Below are positions 14,594-23,191 of a stretch of DNA of 64,000 bases, piece after piece. Numbering within the stretch: position 1 is the first letter of the stretch; each line of letters starts with the position of its first letter. Under the pieces are notes generated by a model. It saw only the letters and a list, made by a program, of their open reading frames with translations, was not told the DNA's origin and did not search any database. The translations under genes were made by a program, and so were the position numbers. Source of the stretch: an uncultured Clostridia bacterium (GTDB lineage Bacteria > Bacillota > Clostridia > Christensenellales > Borkfalkiaceae); NCBI GenBank assembly GCA_947570625.1, contig CANOUP010000005.1, forward strand, positions 1 through 64,000, given 5' to 3'.

Positions 14594-15469
14594 ATGCCTA
14601 TCATAAGCAAAAACTTTTCGATAGACGAAAAACAGACACAATCTTTACCGTTTTTACCCGTTCCGCAAAACAAGGAACTGTTTTATTACGCAACCTCGGC
14701 GGGGCACGAAACCTGGAAAGACAGCTATTTTTTCGAACGTCAGGACATAAATATCTATATGATAAACTATGTTGTAAGCGGTTCTTATACGCTTACTGTT
14801 GACGGGCGGGAAATCAAGGTCGGGCAGGGCGATTTGGTATTTTTACATCTGGTAACACATCATATACTTTCCAAGGCGGAAGATATGACCGAAACGGTCT
14901 ACTTCCACGTGCTGGGCGGGCAGACCAAAGAAATATATAACGCTTACCTTGAAAACGGCGGTTTTGTTATACGAAACGTACCCGCAGAGTTTATTAAAGA
15001 GAGCTTTGCGAAATTTTCTTCCGTATCTGAAAGCGATGACGCGTTTTACGAGCGGTCGCGCATAATTTACGGTTTGCTTACCGAAATTCTGCGTCTTAGA
15101 AATATTGAAAAACAGAACAAATACCCGGAATTCATAGACAAAATATTGTGCGATATACTCTATAAATGCCCGCCTCCGTCTTCGAAAGAAATAGCGGAAC
15201 AATTCGGGTTCAGCCCCATTTATATGGAAAGGCTGTTTAAAAAGTACGTGGGGCAATCAATGCAGTCGTACATACTTAAACAGAAGTACGCGTTTGCATG
15301 CCGTTTTCTTACCGATACCGATATGTCGGTTTACGAGATAGCGCAAAAAGTCGGGTACGGCGATTCGAAGGGGCTTATCGTTCTGTTTTCGAAATTCGGC
15401 AAGCTTACCCCGCTTGCTTACAGAAAGAAAACGAGGGAACAGCAGCAAAAAACATATCTTCAAAACTGA
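14594..15469 (+). CDS. AraC-family transcriptional regulator
   Basis: 291 residues from the ATG at 14594, which has AAGGAAG upstream; the frame is open back to 14531 without a site. The N-terminal half is a cupin-like sensor (SGSYTLTVDGREIKVGQGDLVF is its core). The last 100 residues are the double helix-turn-helix AraC domain: PPSSKEIAEQFGFSPIYMER, then YEIAQKVGYGDSKGLIVLFS. AraC proteins of this shape bind sugars and activate nearby genes. The divergent lipoprotein gene 120 bases away is the obvious target. Inducer unknown. Confidence 0.85.
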   Translation: MPIISKNFSIDEKQTQSLPFLPVPQNKELFYYATSAGHETWKDSYFFERQDINIYMINYVVSGSYTLTVDGREIKVGQGDLVFLHLVTHHILSKAEDMTETVYFHVLGGQTKEIYNAYLENGGFVIRNVPAEFIKESFAKFSSVSESDDAFYERSRIIYGLLTEILRLRNIEKQNKYPEFIDKILCDILYKCPPPSSKEIAEQFGFSPIYMERLFKKYVGQSMQSYILKQKYAFACRFLTDTDMSVYEIAQKVGYGDSKGLIVLFSKFGKLTPLAYRKKTREQQQKTYLQN

Positions 15470-15508
15470 AAAAGTCCCGCGCGTTTTTAAAGCGCGGGAC
15501 TTTGTTTT
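15470..15508. terminator. Bidirectional terminator (AraC gene / pyrE)
   Basis: A 12-bp stem AAAGTCCCGCGC/GCGCGGGACTTT with a loop containing TTTA, flanked by A-rich and T-rich runs, between convergent genes. It has the same build as the terminators interrupted by elements A and B, but is empty. Confidence 0.75.
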
Positions 15509-16165
15509 TTATTCAACTCCGTATGTCTTGCGGTATTCGAGCATTTGAGGCAGGTACTCCCTGCCTTCGATAATGCCGTCTTCAATCGCGCCTATGATAT
15601 CGGACATAGTAACAATCGAATAGACCTTTACGCCGAATTCTTTATAAACTTCCTGCACGGCGGAAAGACCGCTTTCCAGTCCGCGCTCCATTCTGTCGAC
15701 GGAAATTACCATTCCCGCAATTTCTACGTCAGCCGAAGCTTTGAGTTTGGGCAGTATTTCTCTCAAAGCCTTTCCCGAAGTCATAACGTCCTCGATAATA
15801 ATTACCCTTTCGCCGTCTTTAAGCTGTTTGCCGACGAAAAGCCCGCCTTCGCCGTGGTCTTTGACTTCCTTTCTGTCAAAGCAGTAATCCATATCGATAC
15901 CGTGTTTGCCGTATAGCGAAACGGCTGTTGTCACCGCAAGCGGAATACCTTTGTACGCAGGCCCCACGAGAGTGTCGGCTTTAATGCCGTTATCGACTAT
16001 GCACTGCGCGTAGTATTCGCCGAGCTTGCCGAGCTGTGCGCCCGACTTGTAATTGCCCGTATTGATGAAATAGGGCGCTTTTCTTCCGCTTTTAAGTGTA
16101 AATTCGCCGAACTTCAACACTCCGTTGTCTACCATAAATTTTATGAACTGCTGTTTGTAAGTCAT
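15509..16165 (-). CDS. pyrE: Orotate phosphoribosyltransferase
   Basis: 218 residues, the usual length. It transfers the ribose phosphate of PRPP to orotate, giving OMP, in the cytoplasm. The PRPP-binding motif VIIIEDVMTSGKAL is at 121-134. The PYFINTGNY segment near 31-39 and the Lys-rich flexible loop DRKEVKDHGEGG near 97-108 are also typical. GAGGAG precedes the ATG. It is the last gene of the leftward pyr operon, 22 bases after pyrD, and ends at a strong bidirectional terminator. Confidence 0.95.
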   Translation of the reverse strand: MTYKQQFIKFMVDNGVLKFGEFTLKSGRKAPYFINTGNYKSGAQLGKLGEYYAQCIVDNGIKADTLVGPAYKGIPLAVTTAVSLYGKHGIDMDYCFDRKEVKDHGEGGLFVGKQLKDGERVIIIEDVMTSGKALREILPKLKASADVEIAGMVISVDRMERGLESGLSAVQEVYKEFGVKVYSIVTMSDIIGAIEDGIIEGREYLPQMLEYRKTYGVE

Positions 16166-16187
16166 TTTTGCTCCTCTTTACTGCCGT

Positions 16188-17102
16188 TCAGCCGTTTAAC
16201 CGTACGGTATCTATAATTTCGTTTATGTCTTTAATTCCGTGCGCGTCCAGCCAGCCGTTCGTCTGCGCTATGATTTCCGGCATGGCGTTTGCGTTTGTGA
16301 AGTTTGCCGTGCCGACCTGCACCGCCTTTGCGCCCGCCATCATAAACTCGATTACGTCCTTACCGCACGTAATTCCGCCCATGCCTATAACGGGAATACT
16401 TACGGCGTGCGCCGCCTCGTAAACCATTCTCACTGCTATCGGCTTTATGCCCGCGCCGGAAACCCCGCCCGTATTGTTGGCGATTAACGGTCTTCTGCGC
16501 TCGATATCTATTACCATACCCGTAAGCGTGTTGATAAGAGAAACGCAGTCCGCGCCGCCCCTTTCGGCAGCTTGGGCGTTGACGGGAATACTTTCAACGT
16601 TGGGCGAAAGCTTAACCATAAGCGGAGTTTTACTTAAAGAACTTTTGGCAACGCGCGTAACTTTTTCTATGCTTTCGGGTTTAATTCCGAACGCCATACC
16701 GCCCGCCTTTACGTTGGGACAGGAAATGTTGAGTTCGACAAAATCGACAAGTCCGTTGAGTTTTGCGCATATTTCGCCGTATTCGTCAAAAGACTTGCCC
16801 GCAACGTTCGCCACAATTACAATACCTTTTTCTTTCAAAAAAGGCAAATCGTATTTTATGAAGTGGTCGACACCCGGGTTCTGCAATCCGACGGCGTTTA
16901 AAATCACTCCCGAACCTTCGGCTATTCTCGGAACGGGATTGCCGAGGCGGGGCTGTAACGTCATACCCTTAGTGCTTATCCCGCCGATTTGCGAAATATC
17001 GTAAATTTCGTTGTACTCCCTGCCGAACCCGAAAGTTCCGCTTGCGGCAATCAAAGGATTTTTAAATGCTACGCCGCATATGTTTACGCTTAAATTCGCC
17101 AT
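16188..17102 (-). CDS. pyrD: Dihydroorotate dehydrogenase B, catalytic subunit
   Basis: 304 residues, class 1B. It oxidises dihydroorotate to orotate with FMN and passes electrons through PyrK to NAD. The substrate loop NISCPNVKAGG carries the catalytic Cys (128). SGTFGFGREY near the N terminus and the phosphate-binding GMGGI and VGTANF segments near the end are FMN contacts. Unlike the common gene order, pyrK is not adjacent: two membrane-protein genes lie between them. AGAGGAA precedes the ATG. Confidence 0.95.
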   Translation of the reverse strand: MANLSVNICGVAFKNPLIAASGTFGFGREYNEIYDISQIGGISTKGMTLQPRLGNPVPRIAEGSGVILNAVGLQNPGVDHFIKYDLPFLKEKGIVIVANVAGKSFDEYGEICAKLNGLVDFVELNISCPNVKAGGMAFGIKPESIEKVTRVAKSSLSKTPLMVKLSPNVESIPVNAQAAERGGADCVSLINTLTGMVIDIERRRPLIANNTGGVSGAGIKPIAVRMVYEAAHAVSIPVIGMGGITCGKDVIEFMMAGAKAVQVGTANFTNANAMPEIIAQTNGWLDAHGIKDINEIIDTVRLNG

Positions 17103-17110
17103 ACTTCCTC

Positions 17111-17644
17111 TTATTCGGCAAACGGGTCGTCCGAAGGCGCTTCTGCGGGAGCCTCGGTATTTTCGTTAAGCTCCGCGGGTTCGGGGTGCGCAAGTCTTTC
17201 GATAGCTTCACTATTGAGTTGAAGAAGTCTTGACTGTGCGGCTTCGACGTTGGCGATATCTGTGTATTTATAAACCTTACCGCCGATTGTAACTTCGAGT
17301 TTGCCGTATCTGGAAACCGCGCCCGACCTTGCGTTTTTATAAATTCTTATGAATACCTTTTCAAGCTCTTCGGGCCTGCAACTTACATTGCGGGGGAAAT
17401 ATAAAACTCCGTCCCTTAAAACGACTACCTTTGCGGGAAGCCTGAAAAAACGAACGGTATAGAATATTCCCATTGCGAGAATAAGTCCGCCGACGCTTAA
17501 CGTAATGACGAGCACACCCGCCCCGTTTTCCTCATTGCCGATACCGACGATACATCCGATAATCACCATTAAAAGACCTACTAAGATGACGAAGATGTAC
17601 GCCGCACCGGCGGCATTGTGTCTTTTTGCTACTACTTCTTCCAT
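17111..17644 (-). CDS. Two-helix membrane protein, paralogue 1
   Basis: 177 residues from the ATG at 17644 (AAGGAG upstream). Two hydrophobic helices (AAYIFVILVGLLMVIIGCIV and LVITLSVGGLILAMGIFYTV) are followed by a soluble domain resembling a PH-like/YdbT fold (RLPAKVVVLRDGVLYFPRNV, then RPEEL) and an acidic Glu/Ala/Pro tail. It is a clear paralogue of the next gene upstream: the VAK start, the R-F-x-R-L-P junction and the RPEE motif are shared. Its position inside the pyrimidine operon suggests co-regulation; no catalytic motif is seen and the role is unknown. Confidence 0.7.
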   Translation of the reverse strand: MEEVVAKRHNAAGAAYIFVILVGLLMVIIGCIVGIGNEENGAGVLVITLSVGGLILAMGIFYTVRFFRLPAKVVVLRDGVLYFPRNVSCRPEELEKVFIRIYKNARSGAVSRYGKLEVTIGGKVYKYTDIANVEAAQSRLLQLNSEAIERLAHPEPAELNENTEAPAEAPSDDPFAE

Positions 17645-17666
17645 AATCAATCTCCTTTTATAATAA

Positions 17667-18140
17667 TTATTTCGAGTACCTTGCCTCGTTAATTATCTCT
17701 CTTAATCTGTTCGCCGCGCCTTCGGGATTTGCGGCGTAATAGGCTTTTATTTTTTTCGAACCCGCTTCAACCTTAATCAGACCGAAGCCGAAATCGTAAG
17801 AAACGTTTTGATAGGCAGGATTCGCTTTCGTGAAGTCTACCGAGCTGATTTCTTCGGGGCGCAGGGTTATTCCCTTGGGGAAAGTAAGCACGTCGTTTTC
17901 GTAAGTAATCAGATTTTTGGGCAAGCGGCAAAACCTTATAAGCGTGAATACCATAAGCGCGGTCAGGATAAATCCGAGTATCATCAGCGCCATGCCGATA
18001 TAAGAATAAATGTCCTCCATGTCGTTTATGAATATGTACGCGATTAAAAGCGCCAAACCTACCGCAAACATAAGAAAGCAAGCAAGAAGAATTACTATAA
18101 ACGACGTTTTTCTGGGATATTTTTTTGCTACTATTTCCAT
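17667..18140 (-). CDS. Two-helix membrane protein, paralogue 2
   Basis: 157 residues with the same design as its neighbour: IVAKKYPRK start, two membrane helices (SFIVILLACFLMFAVGLALL and IGMALMILGFILTALMVFTL), then a soluble domain with RLPKNLITYENDVLTFPKGI and RPEE. The ATG shares one base with the pyrK stop (TAATG), so translation is coupled to pyrK. The tandem pair probably arose by duplication. A membrane-bound sensor or complex partner is conceivable; nothing in the sequence proves it. Confidence 0.7.
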   Translation of the reverse strand: MEIVAKKYPRKTSFIVILLACFLMFAVGLALLIAYIFINDMEDIYSYIGMALMILGFILTALMVFTLIRFCRLPKNLITYENDVLTFPKGITLRPEEISSVDFTKANPAYQNVSYDFGFGLIKVEAGSKKIKAYYAANPEGAANRLREIINEARYSK

Positions 18141-18901
18141 TATAATTCCACCTCTTCGATATTAAATACGGGCCCGTCCTTGCAGACGCGCGCGTTTTCG
18201 CCGTCAGTCTTTTTGCATACGCACACAAGACATGCGCCTATACCGCACCCCATACGCTCCTCCAAAGAGACGTAACAGGGCGTTTTTATACCCCGCTCGG
18301 ATAGCTTTTGTTTGAGAACTTTCAGCATTACGGGCGGCCCGCAGGCAATAATAAGGTCGGGTTCGGGTTTATCGCAGTCGTTGAGATAAGCTTCCACCGC
18401 ATTGCCCTTTGCGCCGAAGCCGCCGTCGTCGGTGACGATTGTAAGTTTTTCGGATTTTTCAAGCTCGTCCGTAAGGCAAACGGCGTTTTTGTTTCTGAAA
18501 CCTATGTACGAATAGAATTTCTTATCCGCGCAGTGTTCGCGGATTGTTGCAATCAGCGGGAATATACCAACCCCGCCGCCTATTACGGCTATATTCTTTT
18601 TTCCTTCGAGGTCAAATCCGTTGCCCAGCGGGAGAAGTATTTTAAGTTTATCGCCCGCCTTTGCCTGCGACAGCTTAACCGTGCCTTCGCCCTTTAACTG
18701 ATAACAAACGGAAACGTCGTTTCCTTCGACCTTCATTACGCCGAGAGGACGGCGGAGAAGATGCGCGCCGTCGCCCGTGGAGAGGTTGACGAACTGTCCG
18801 CCCTTAATCCTACCCGCGCTCTCGGGAAGGGTCAGCGTTATCATAAATATGTTTTCGGCAATCTTAACGTTGCTTTTTACGACTGTAGTCAAATCTTTCA
18901 T
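18140..18901 (-). CDS. pyrK: Dihydroorotate dehydrogenase B, electron-transfer subunit
   Basis: 253 residues. The FAD-binding beta-barrel domain comes first (RRPLGVMKVEG, residues 50-60). It is followed by the NAD-binding domain (VIGGGVGIFPL around 107-117 and IIACGPPVML around 185) and a [2Fe-2S] site with Cys 219, 224, 227 and 240. The subunit moves electrons from PyrD FMN to NAD. Its ATG overlaps the pyrF stop (ATGA) and its own stop overlaps the next ATG. Confidence 0.94.
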   Translation of the reverse strand: MKDLTTVVKSNVKIAENIFMITLTLPESAGRIKGGQFVNLSTGDGAHLLRRPLGVMKVEGNDVSVCYQLKGEGTVKLSQAKAGDKLKILLPLGNGFDLEGKKNIAVIGGGVGIFPLIATIREHCADKKFYSYIGFRNKNAVCLTDELEKSEKLTIVTDDGGFGAKGNAVEAYLNDCDKPEPDLIIACGPPVMLKVLKQKLSERGIKTPCYVSLEERMGCGIGACLVCVCKKTDGENARVCKDGPVFNIEEVEL

Positions 18902-19809
18902 AATTTTATTTTAATATAATTGGCAAGGTCCTGCTGCATATCGATGCACGCGGCGCGCGCCGCTTCGGCGTAACTCATACCGCTGTACTCGGGTTTTTTA
19001 TAAGCGCAGATTATTCCGCGCGAGTTGTTGACTATGCCCCCCAGCCCTCTTTCGTCGAAACAGACTTTAAGCATTTCCGCGCTTCCGCCCTGCGCGCCGT
19101 ACCCGGGTATGAGAAAGAAAGTGTTTTTAAGGCGTTTTCTCAAATTTTCCGCTTCCTTGGGATGGGTCGCGCCGACGACCGCGCCGACGTCGGAATAACC
19201 GTAACGCCCGATTGTGTCCTTTCCCCATTCTTCGACAAGCGCGCCCATGCGTTCGTAGACGTATTCCCCGCTCTCCAACTTTAAATTCTGCAATTCGCCA
19301 GAGGACGGGTTGGAGGTTTTGACAAGCACGAATATGCTCTTATCCTCCGACTTTATGCTGTCAACGAAGGGCTTTATTCCGTCCGTTCCGAGATAGCCGT
19401 TGACGGTGAGCATATCCGCGGGGAAAGCCCTGAGATTTTTACCGCCCAGCTCGGTTTTGCCTAAATACGCTTTTGAGTAACAGCCCGCGGTAGAACCTAT
19501 GTCGTTGCGCTTGCAGTCCGCGATTACCGTCATACCCCTTCCGCGTGCGTAATTCACGGTATAGTTGAAAGCTTTAAGCCCCTCGTAACCGTACATTTCG
19601 TAATAGGCTATCTGCACTTTTACGGCAGGCACGATGTCGCACACTTTGTCGATTATATTCATATTGAACTCGGTAATACGTTCGGTTGCCTCGCCGAAGT
19701 CCGAAACGTCCGTCCGCATTTCGTCGGGAAGGTAATTGAAATCCGTGTCCAGACCGACGCACGTAGGGTTCTGCATTGCAATAATTTTTTCAATCAGCTT
19801 GTCAATCAT
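18898..19809 (-). CDS. pyrF: Orotidine 5'-phosphate decarboxylase
   Basis: 303 residues from the ATG at 19809 (AGAGGA upstream); the frame is open to 19836 without a site. It removes CO2 from OMP to give UMP. The catalytic charged network DCKRND is at 98-103. PTCVGLDTDFNYLP near the N terminus and FFLIPGYGAQGGS near the C terminus are conserved. It belongs to the longer (about 300-residue) type of the family, typical of many Clostridia. Translationally coupled to pyrK downstream. Confidence 0.94.
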   Translation of the reverse strand: MIDKLIEKIIAMQNPTCVGLDTDFNYLPDEMRTDVSDFGEATERITEFNMNIIDKVCDIVPAVKVQIAYYEMYGYEGLKAFNYTVNYARGRGMTVIADCKRNDIGSTAGCYSKAYLGKTELGGKNLRAFPADMLTVNGYLGTDGIKPFVDSIKSEDKSIFVLVKTSNPSSGELQNLKLESGEYVYERMGALVEEWGKDTIGRYGYSDVGAVVGATHPKEAENLRKRLKNTFFLIPGYGAQGGSAEMLKVCFDERGLGGIVNNSRGIICAYKKPEYSGMSYAEAARAACIDMQQDLANYIKIKL

Positions 19810-19839
19810 TTTATCCTCTCTGCGGTGAAACTGCACCGT

Positions 19840-21105
19840 TTAATTTTTATATTTTATTTCGCCGTCGACGACGGTGTATTTTATTCTGCCGTACACTTCG
19901 TATCCGTTGAACGGCGTGTTTTTGCCTTTGGATAAGAAATTTTTACTGTCGATAACGTACTTCGCGCCAAGGTCGGCTACCGTCAAATCAGCCGCTTTAC
20001 CGACCGCAATCTCTCCGCCTTCCAGCCCGAGAATTTCCGCGGGGTTGCCGCTCATTTTGCGGGCAAGTTCGCAAAGCGTCAAAGCTCCCGTCTTTACGAG
20101 GTAGGTATAGCTGAGGGCAAAGCTCGTTTCTATACCGCTCATTCCGAAGGCCGCAAGGTTGTATTCGACCTGTTTGTCTTTAAGCGAGTGAGGCGCGTGG
20201 TCGGTGACTATGCAGTCGAGCGTGCCGTCCCTGAAAGCCTCGATTACCGCACGTCTGTCGCGCTCTTCCCTGACGGGAGGGTTGACTTTCGTAAAGGTAT
20301 CGTAAGAAGTTATAATATCGTCGGTAAGCACGAAGTAGTGCGGACAGCTTTCCGCCGTCACCTTCACTCCGCGCGCTTTTGCGCTTCTGATGATTTCAAG
20401 ACCGCTGTACGTGGAAACGTGGCAGATGTGGACGGGAATATTTAAACTTTCGGCAAGCGCGATATCGCGGGCAATCATAATGTCCTCGGCCGCGCGCAGA
20501 CTGCCTTTAAGCCCCGTAAGCGTGGAGTTGTACCCCTCGTTGACAACACCGCCGTCCACGAGGTTCTCGTCCTCGCAGTGGCAGAGGCATTTAAGCCCGA
20601 AGCCGTCGGCGTATTCCATTGCAAGGCGCATAACGTTGGAATCCATAACGGACTTTCCGTCGTCGCTCAGCGCGACCGCGCCCGCAGATTTCATTTTGCC
20701 GATGTCCGCCATCGCCTTGCCCTCCTGACCGCGCGTTATCGCGCCGATAGGATTTATTTTGCAAAGGTTGACTTCCTTCTGCCTGTTCTTAATGTATGAA
20801 ACGACCACCGCGTTGTCGCAAACGGGGTTGGTGTTGGGCATACAGCATACCTGCGTAAACCCGCCCGCGACCGAGGCGCGCGACCCGCTTTCGATATCTT
20901 CCTTTCCCTCGAAGCCCGGTTCGCGCAGGTGCACGTGCATGTCGATGAGCCCGGGGAATACGTGAAGCCCCGACGCGTCTACCGTTTCGCAGTCCGCGGT
21001 TATGTGCTCCGCTATTTTTGCAATCTTTCCGTCTTGGAGAAGAATATCGAGTTTTTTTACGCCGTCATTTAAAACGAGCGCGCCGTTCTTTATCAAAAGT
21101 TTCAT
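19840..21105 (-). CDS. pyrC: Dihydroorotase
   Basis: 421 residues, class I. It closes carbamoyl-aspartate to dihydroorotate. Metal ligands are visible: DMHVHLREPG (His57, His59), His in CHCED and HICHVS, and the catalytic Asp in DHAPHS. GGFTQVCCMPNTNP follows the first motif as expected. It is coupled to pyrB by a 4-base ATGA overlap. The gene is complete and not of the inactive type, since all ligands are present. Confidence 0.94.
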   Translation of the reverse strand: MKLLIKNGALVLNDGVKKLDILLQDGKIAKIAEHITADCETVDASGLHVFPGLIDMHVHLREPGFEGKEDIESGSRASVAGGFTQVCCMPNTNPVCDNAVVVSYIKNRQKEVNLCKINPIGAITRGQEGKAMADIGKMKSAGAVALSDDGKSVMDSNVMRLAMEYADGFGLKCLCHCEDENLVDGGVVNEGYNSTLTGLKGSLRAAEDIMIARDIALAESLNIPVHICHVSTYSGLEIIRSAKARGVKVTAESCPHYFVLTDDIITSYDTFTKVNPPVREERDRRAVIEAFRDGTLDCIVTDHAPHSLKDKQVEYNLAAFGMSGIETSFALSYTYLVKTGALTLCELARKMSGNPAEILGLEGGEIAVGKAADLTVADLGAKYVIDSKNFLSKGKNTPFNGYEVYGRIKYTVVDGEIKYKN

Positions 21106-22031
21106 AATTCAGCCTCCCTGTATTCGGCAAGCAGTTTCAAAAGCGCCATGCGCACGGCAAGCCCGCAGGTGACCTGTTCGAGGATTACGCTCTTTTCGCC
21201 GTCTATGACGGAGGGCGAAAGCTCGACCCCCCTGTTCACGGGACCGGGGTGCAACACGATTGCGTCCTTTTTTGCATACTTCAAAAGTTCGTCGTTGACG
21301 CCGTAATATTTCGAGTATTCGGAAAGCGAGGGGAAAAGCCCGCCGTTCTGGCGTTCGAGCTGTATCCTCAGCCCCATTACGCCGTCCGCGCCCTCGATTG
21401 CTTCCTCGCGGGATTTGCAGACCTTTGCGCCCAGTTTTTCTATCTCTTTGGGCAACAGCGTCGCGGGTGCGTACATGTACACCTGCGCGCCTAATTTGGT
21501 AAGACCGAACAGGTTGCTCTTTGCGACCCTGCTGTGCTTTATGTCGCCGAGAATAGCGATTTTAAGCCCCTCTATTTTTTTGAATTTACGTTTGAGCGCA
21601 AGCATATCCAGAAGCGCCTGCGTCGGGTGCTCGTTCATGCCGTCGCCCCCGTTTAAAACGCTTGCTTTTACACGGCCTGCCAAAAGCTTGGGCGCGCCAG
21701 CCATGGGGTGGCGGATTACTATGAAATCAGTTTTGAGCGAGTCGAGCGTTTCGCCCGTGTCTATCAGGGTTTCGCCTTTCTGCACGGAACTTGCGGAAGA
21801 GGAAATATTCACTTCGCTCGCGCCGAGGTATTTTCCCGCCAGCTCGAAGGAAGTGCGCGTCCTCGTGCTGTTCTCGTAGAAAAGGGTAATCAGCGATTTG
21901 CCCGACAGCAAATCCGACTTTTTGTTTTTGCCGTCGAGGAATTTTCTCATTCCCTCCGCCTCGCGGAGAATTTCGTCTATTTCTTCCGCAGACGTATCGT
22001 ACAGACCGAGAAGGTCTTTCTTTTTAAGCAT
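21102..22031 (-). CDS. pyrB: Aspartate carbamoyltransferase, catalytic chain
   Basis: 309 residues. It joins carbamoyl phosphate and aspartate, the first committed step of pyrimidine synthesis. The carbamoyl-phosphate loop STRTRTSFE is at 55-63, HPTQALLDM near 133 and the LHPGPVNRG aspartate loop near 262. No pyrI regulatory-chain gene lies nearby, which fits the unregulated Bacillus-type enzyme. It is the first gene of the operon, with AAGGAG upstream and a 5' leader of about 140 bases that contains an attenuator-like hairpin. Confidence 0.95.
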   Translation of the reverse strand: MLKKKDLLGLYDTSAEEIDEILREAEGMRKFLDGKNKKSDLLSGKSLITLFYENSTRTRTSFELAGKYLGASEVNISSSASSVQKGETLIDTGETLDSLKTDFIVIRHPMAGAPKLLAGRVKASVLNGGDGMNEHPTQALLDMLALKRKFKKIEGLKIAILGDIKHSRVAKSNLFGLTKLGAQVYMYAPATLLPKEIEKLGAKVCKSREEAIEGADGVMGLRIQLERQNGGLFPSLSEYSKYYGVNDELLKYAKKDAIVLHPGPVNRGVELSPSVIDGEKSVILEQVTCGLAVRMALLKLLAEYREAEL

Positions 22032-22045
22032 TTGTTTCTCCTTAT

Positions 22046-22105
22046 AAAAAAAGCGGTAAAGGCGTAAAAATTACGAACTTTTCAAGTCCGTCTGCGCCCT
22101 TCCGC
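22046..22105 (-). terminator. Attenuator-like hairpin in the pyrB leader
   Basis: On the transcript an 11-bp stem with one bulged A (arms 22095-22105 and 22053-22064) is followed by seven U (22046-22052), 15 bases before the pyrB ATG. A smaller stem, CGTAA-TTT-TTACG (22062-22074), uses bases of the 3' arm and could compete. I see no PyrR-type binding-loop consensus. Confidence 0.65.
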
Positions 22106-22136
22106 TCGTTGAAGATATTATTACCGAACAGTAAAA

Positions 22137-22208
22137 ATTATATCGCATTTCAAAATACCGTTACAAATTTATCGCTAAAAGTATACCACTATAAACGGCG
22201 GTTGTAAA
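22137..22208 (-). promoter_or_regulatory. Two candidate promoters of the pyr operon
   Basis: The upstream one is TTTACA (22203-22208), 17-base spacer, TATACT (22180-22185). The downstream one is TTGTAA (22161-22166), 18-base spacer, TATAAT (22137-22142). Both would produce transcripts that include the attenuator-like hairpin. Confidence 0.6.
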
Positions 22209-22238
22209 GTGTTTAATAAGGCAAAAATGCAATAGCCG

Positions 22239-22934
22239 TTATAAAATTCTCTGCAAGCTGAAACCGACCTTGTCGCACGAAGTCAGAACGTATTCGATAC
22301 CGCCCGATACCGTGCGCAGCGGGAAAAAGTTTTCGCCGTGGATATGCCCGAAAACGACCTTTTCGACCCCGTTTTCTTCGAACATCCGCGTGAACAGAGT
22401 CGCAGGCGTTTTAAGGCTGAATGGGGGGTAATGTATGAGCGCTATGACCCTGTCGCCCTCTTCTTTTACCTTGTTCACCTGCTTGAAGCAGAGCGAAAAT
22501 CTTTCGGCTTCCCTGCGGTAAAGTTTCTCGTCGCGGGCGGTGTAGTCTGTGCTTCCCGGGCATGTCCATCCGCGCGAACCGCAGATAATTATATTGCCGA
22601 ACTTGACGCAGTCGTTCTGCAAAAAGTAAAAGGTTGCGTCGGGCGCGGAGTCACGCAGTTTTGTAATGCCGTTCCACCAGTAATCGTGGTTGCCGCGTAT
22701 AAAAACCTTTCTGCCCTTCAACGGGGAAAGAGAGTTCAAATCGAACAGTCCCTCGCTTAAAGTCAGCCCCCAGCTTATATCTCCGCAGATTAAAACAATG
22801 TCCTCTTCCGACACTTTTTTCTGCCAGTCGGCTTTGATTTTTTCAAAGTGATTTTCCCACCCCGCGCCGAACACGTCCATAGGTTTGTCGCACGTTCCCG
22901 AAAGGTGCAAATCGCTTATCGCAAAAATTTTCAT
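22239..22934 (-). CDS. Metallophosphoesterase
   Basis: 231 residues covering a complete calcineurin-like fold. The two-metal site is visible: DLHL (Asp8, His10), GD (Asp52), GNHD (Asn82, His83), a His in LIHYPPF and GHIHG near residue 196. This subgroup, with the SDLHLSG start and GxxW insert, is annotated as a predicted phosphohydrolase in Clostridia; the substrate is unknown. It is transcribed away from the pyr operon start, with about 200 bases between, and is the only gene of its unit. Confidence 0.88.
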   Translation of the reverse strand: MKIFAISDLHLSGTCDKPMDVFGAGWENHFEKIKADWQKKVSEEDIVLICGDISWGLTLSEGLFDLNSLSPLKGRKVFIRGNHDYWWNGITKLRDSAPDATFYFLQNDCVKFGNIIICGSRGWTCPGSTDYTARDEKLYRREAERFSLCFKQVNKVKEEGDRVIALIHYPPFSLKTPATLFTRMFEENGVEKVVFGHIHGENFFPLRTVSGGIEYVLTSCDKVGFSLQRIL

Positions 22935-23087
22935 AACATTTACGCCGTTGAAAAGTCGTTCTCAAAAAAAGGCGCCCGCCCTGTTTTTATATACATTTTA
23001 ACACATATTTTCCTAATTTTAAAGCGTTTTTCGCAAAAAAACGGCAGTTATGCGTGACATAGTACTATTTTTATGCCGTAAAATAGT

Positions 23088-23117
23088 GGCAGGCGGAGCA
23101 TTTTTGCTCCGCCTGCC
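23088..23117. terminator. Stem-loop downstream of the Cys-rich gene
   Basis: A perfect 12-bp GC-rich stem (23088-23099 with 23106-23117) with a six-base loop. On the minus strand it is followed by ACTATTTTACGG, a weak T-tract, so it may end the leftward transcript from 23848. Confidence 0.5.
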
Positions 23118-23191
23118 TATTAACTACGCCTTACCGCCTACCCGGTTATGGTTTCCGAAAGTTTTAGTAAAACGTTGTTGTCTTTGTCTTT

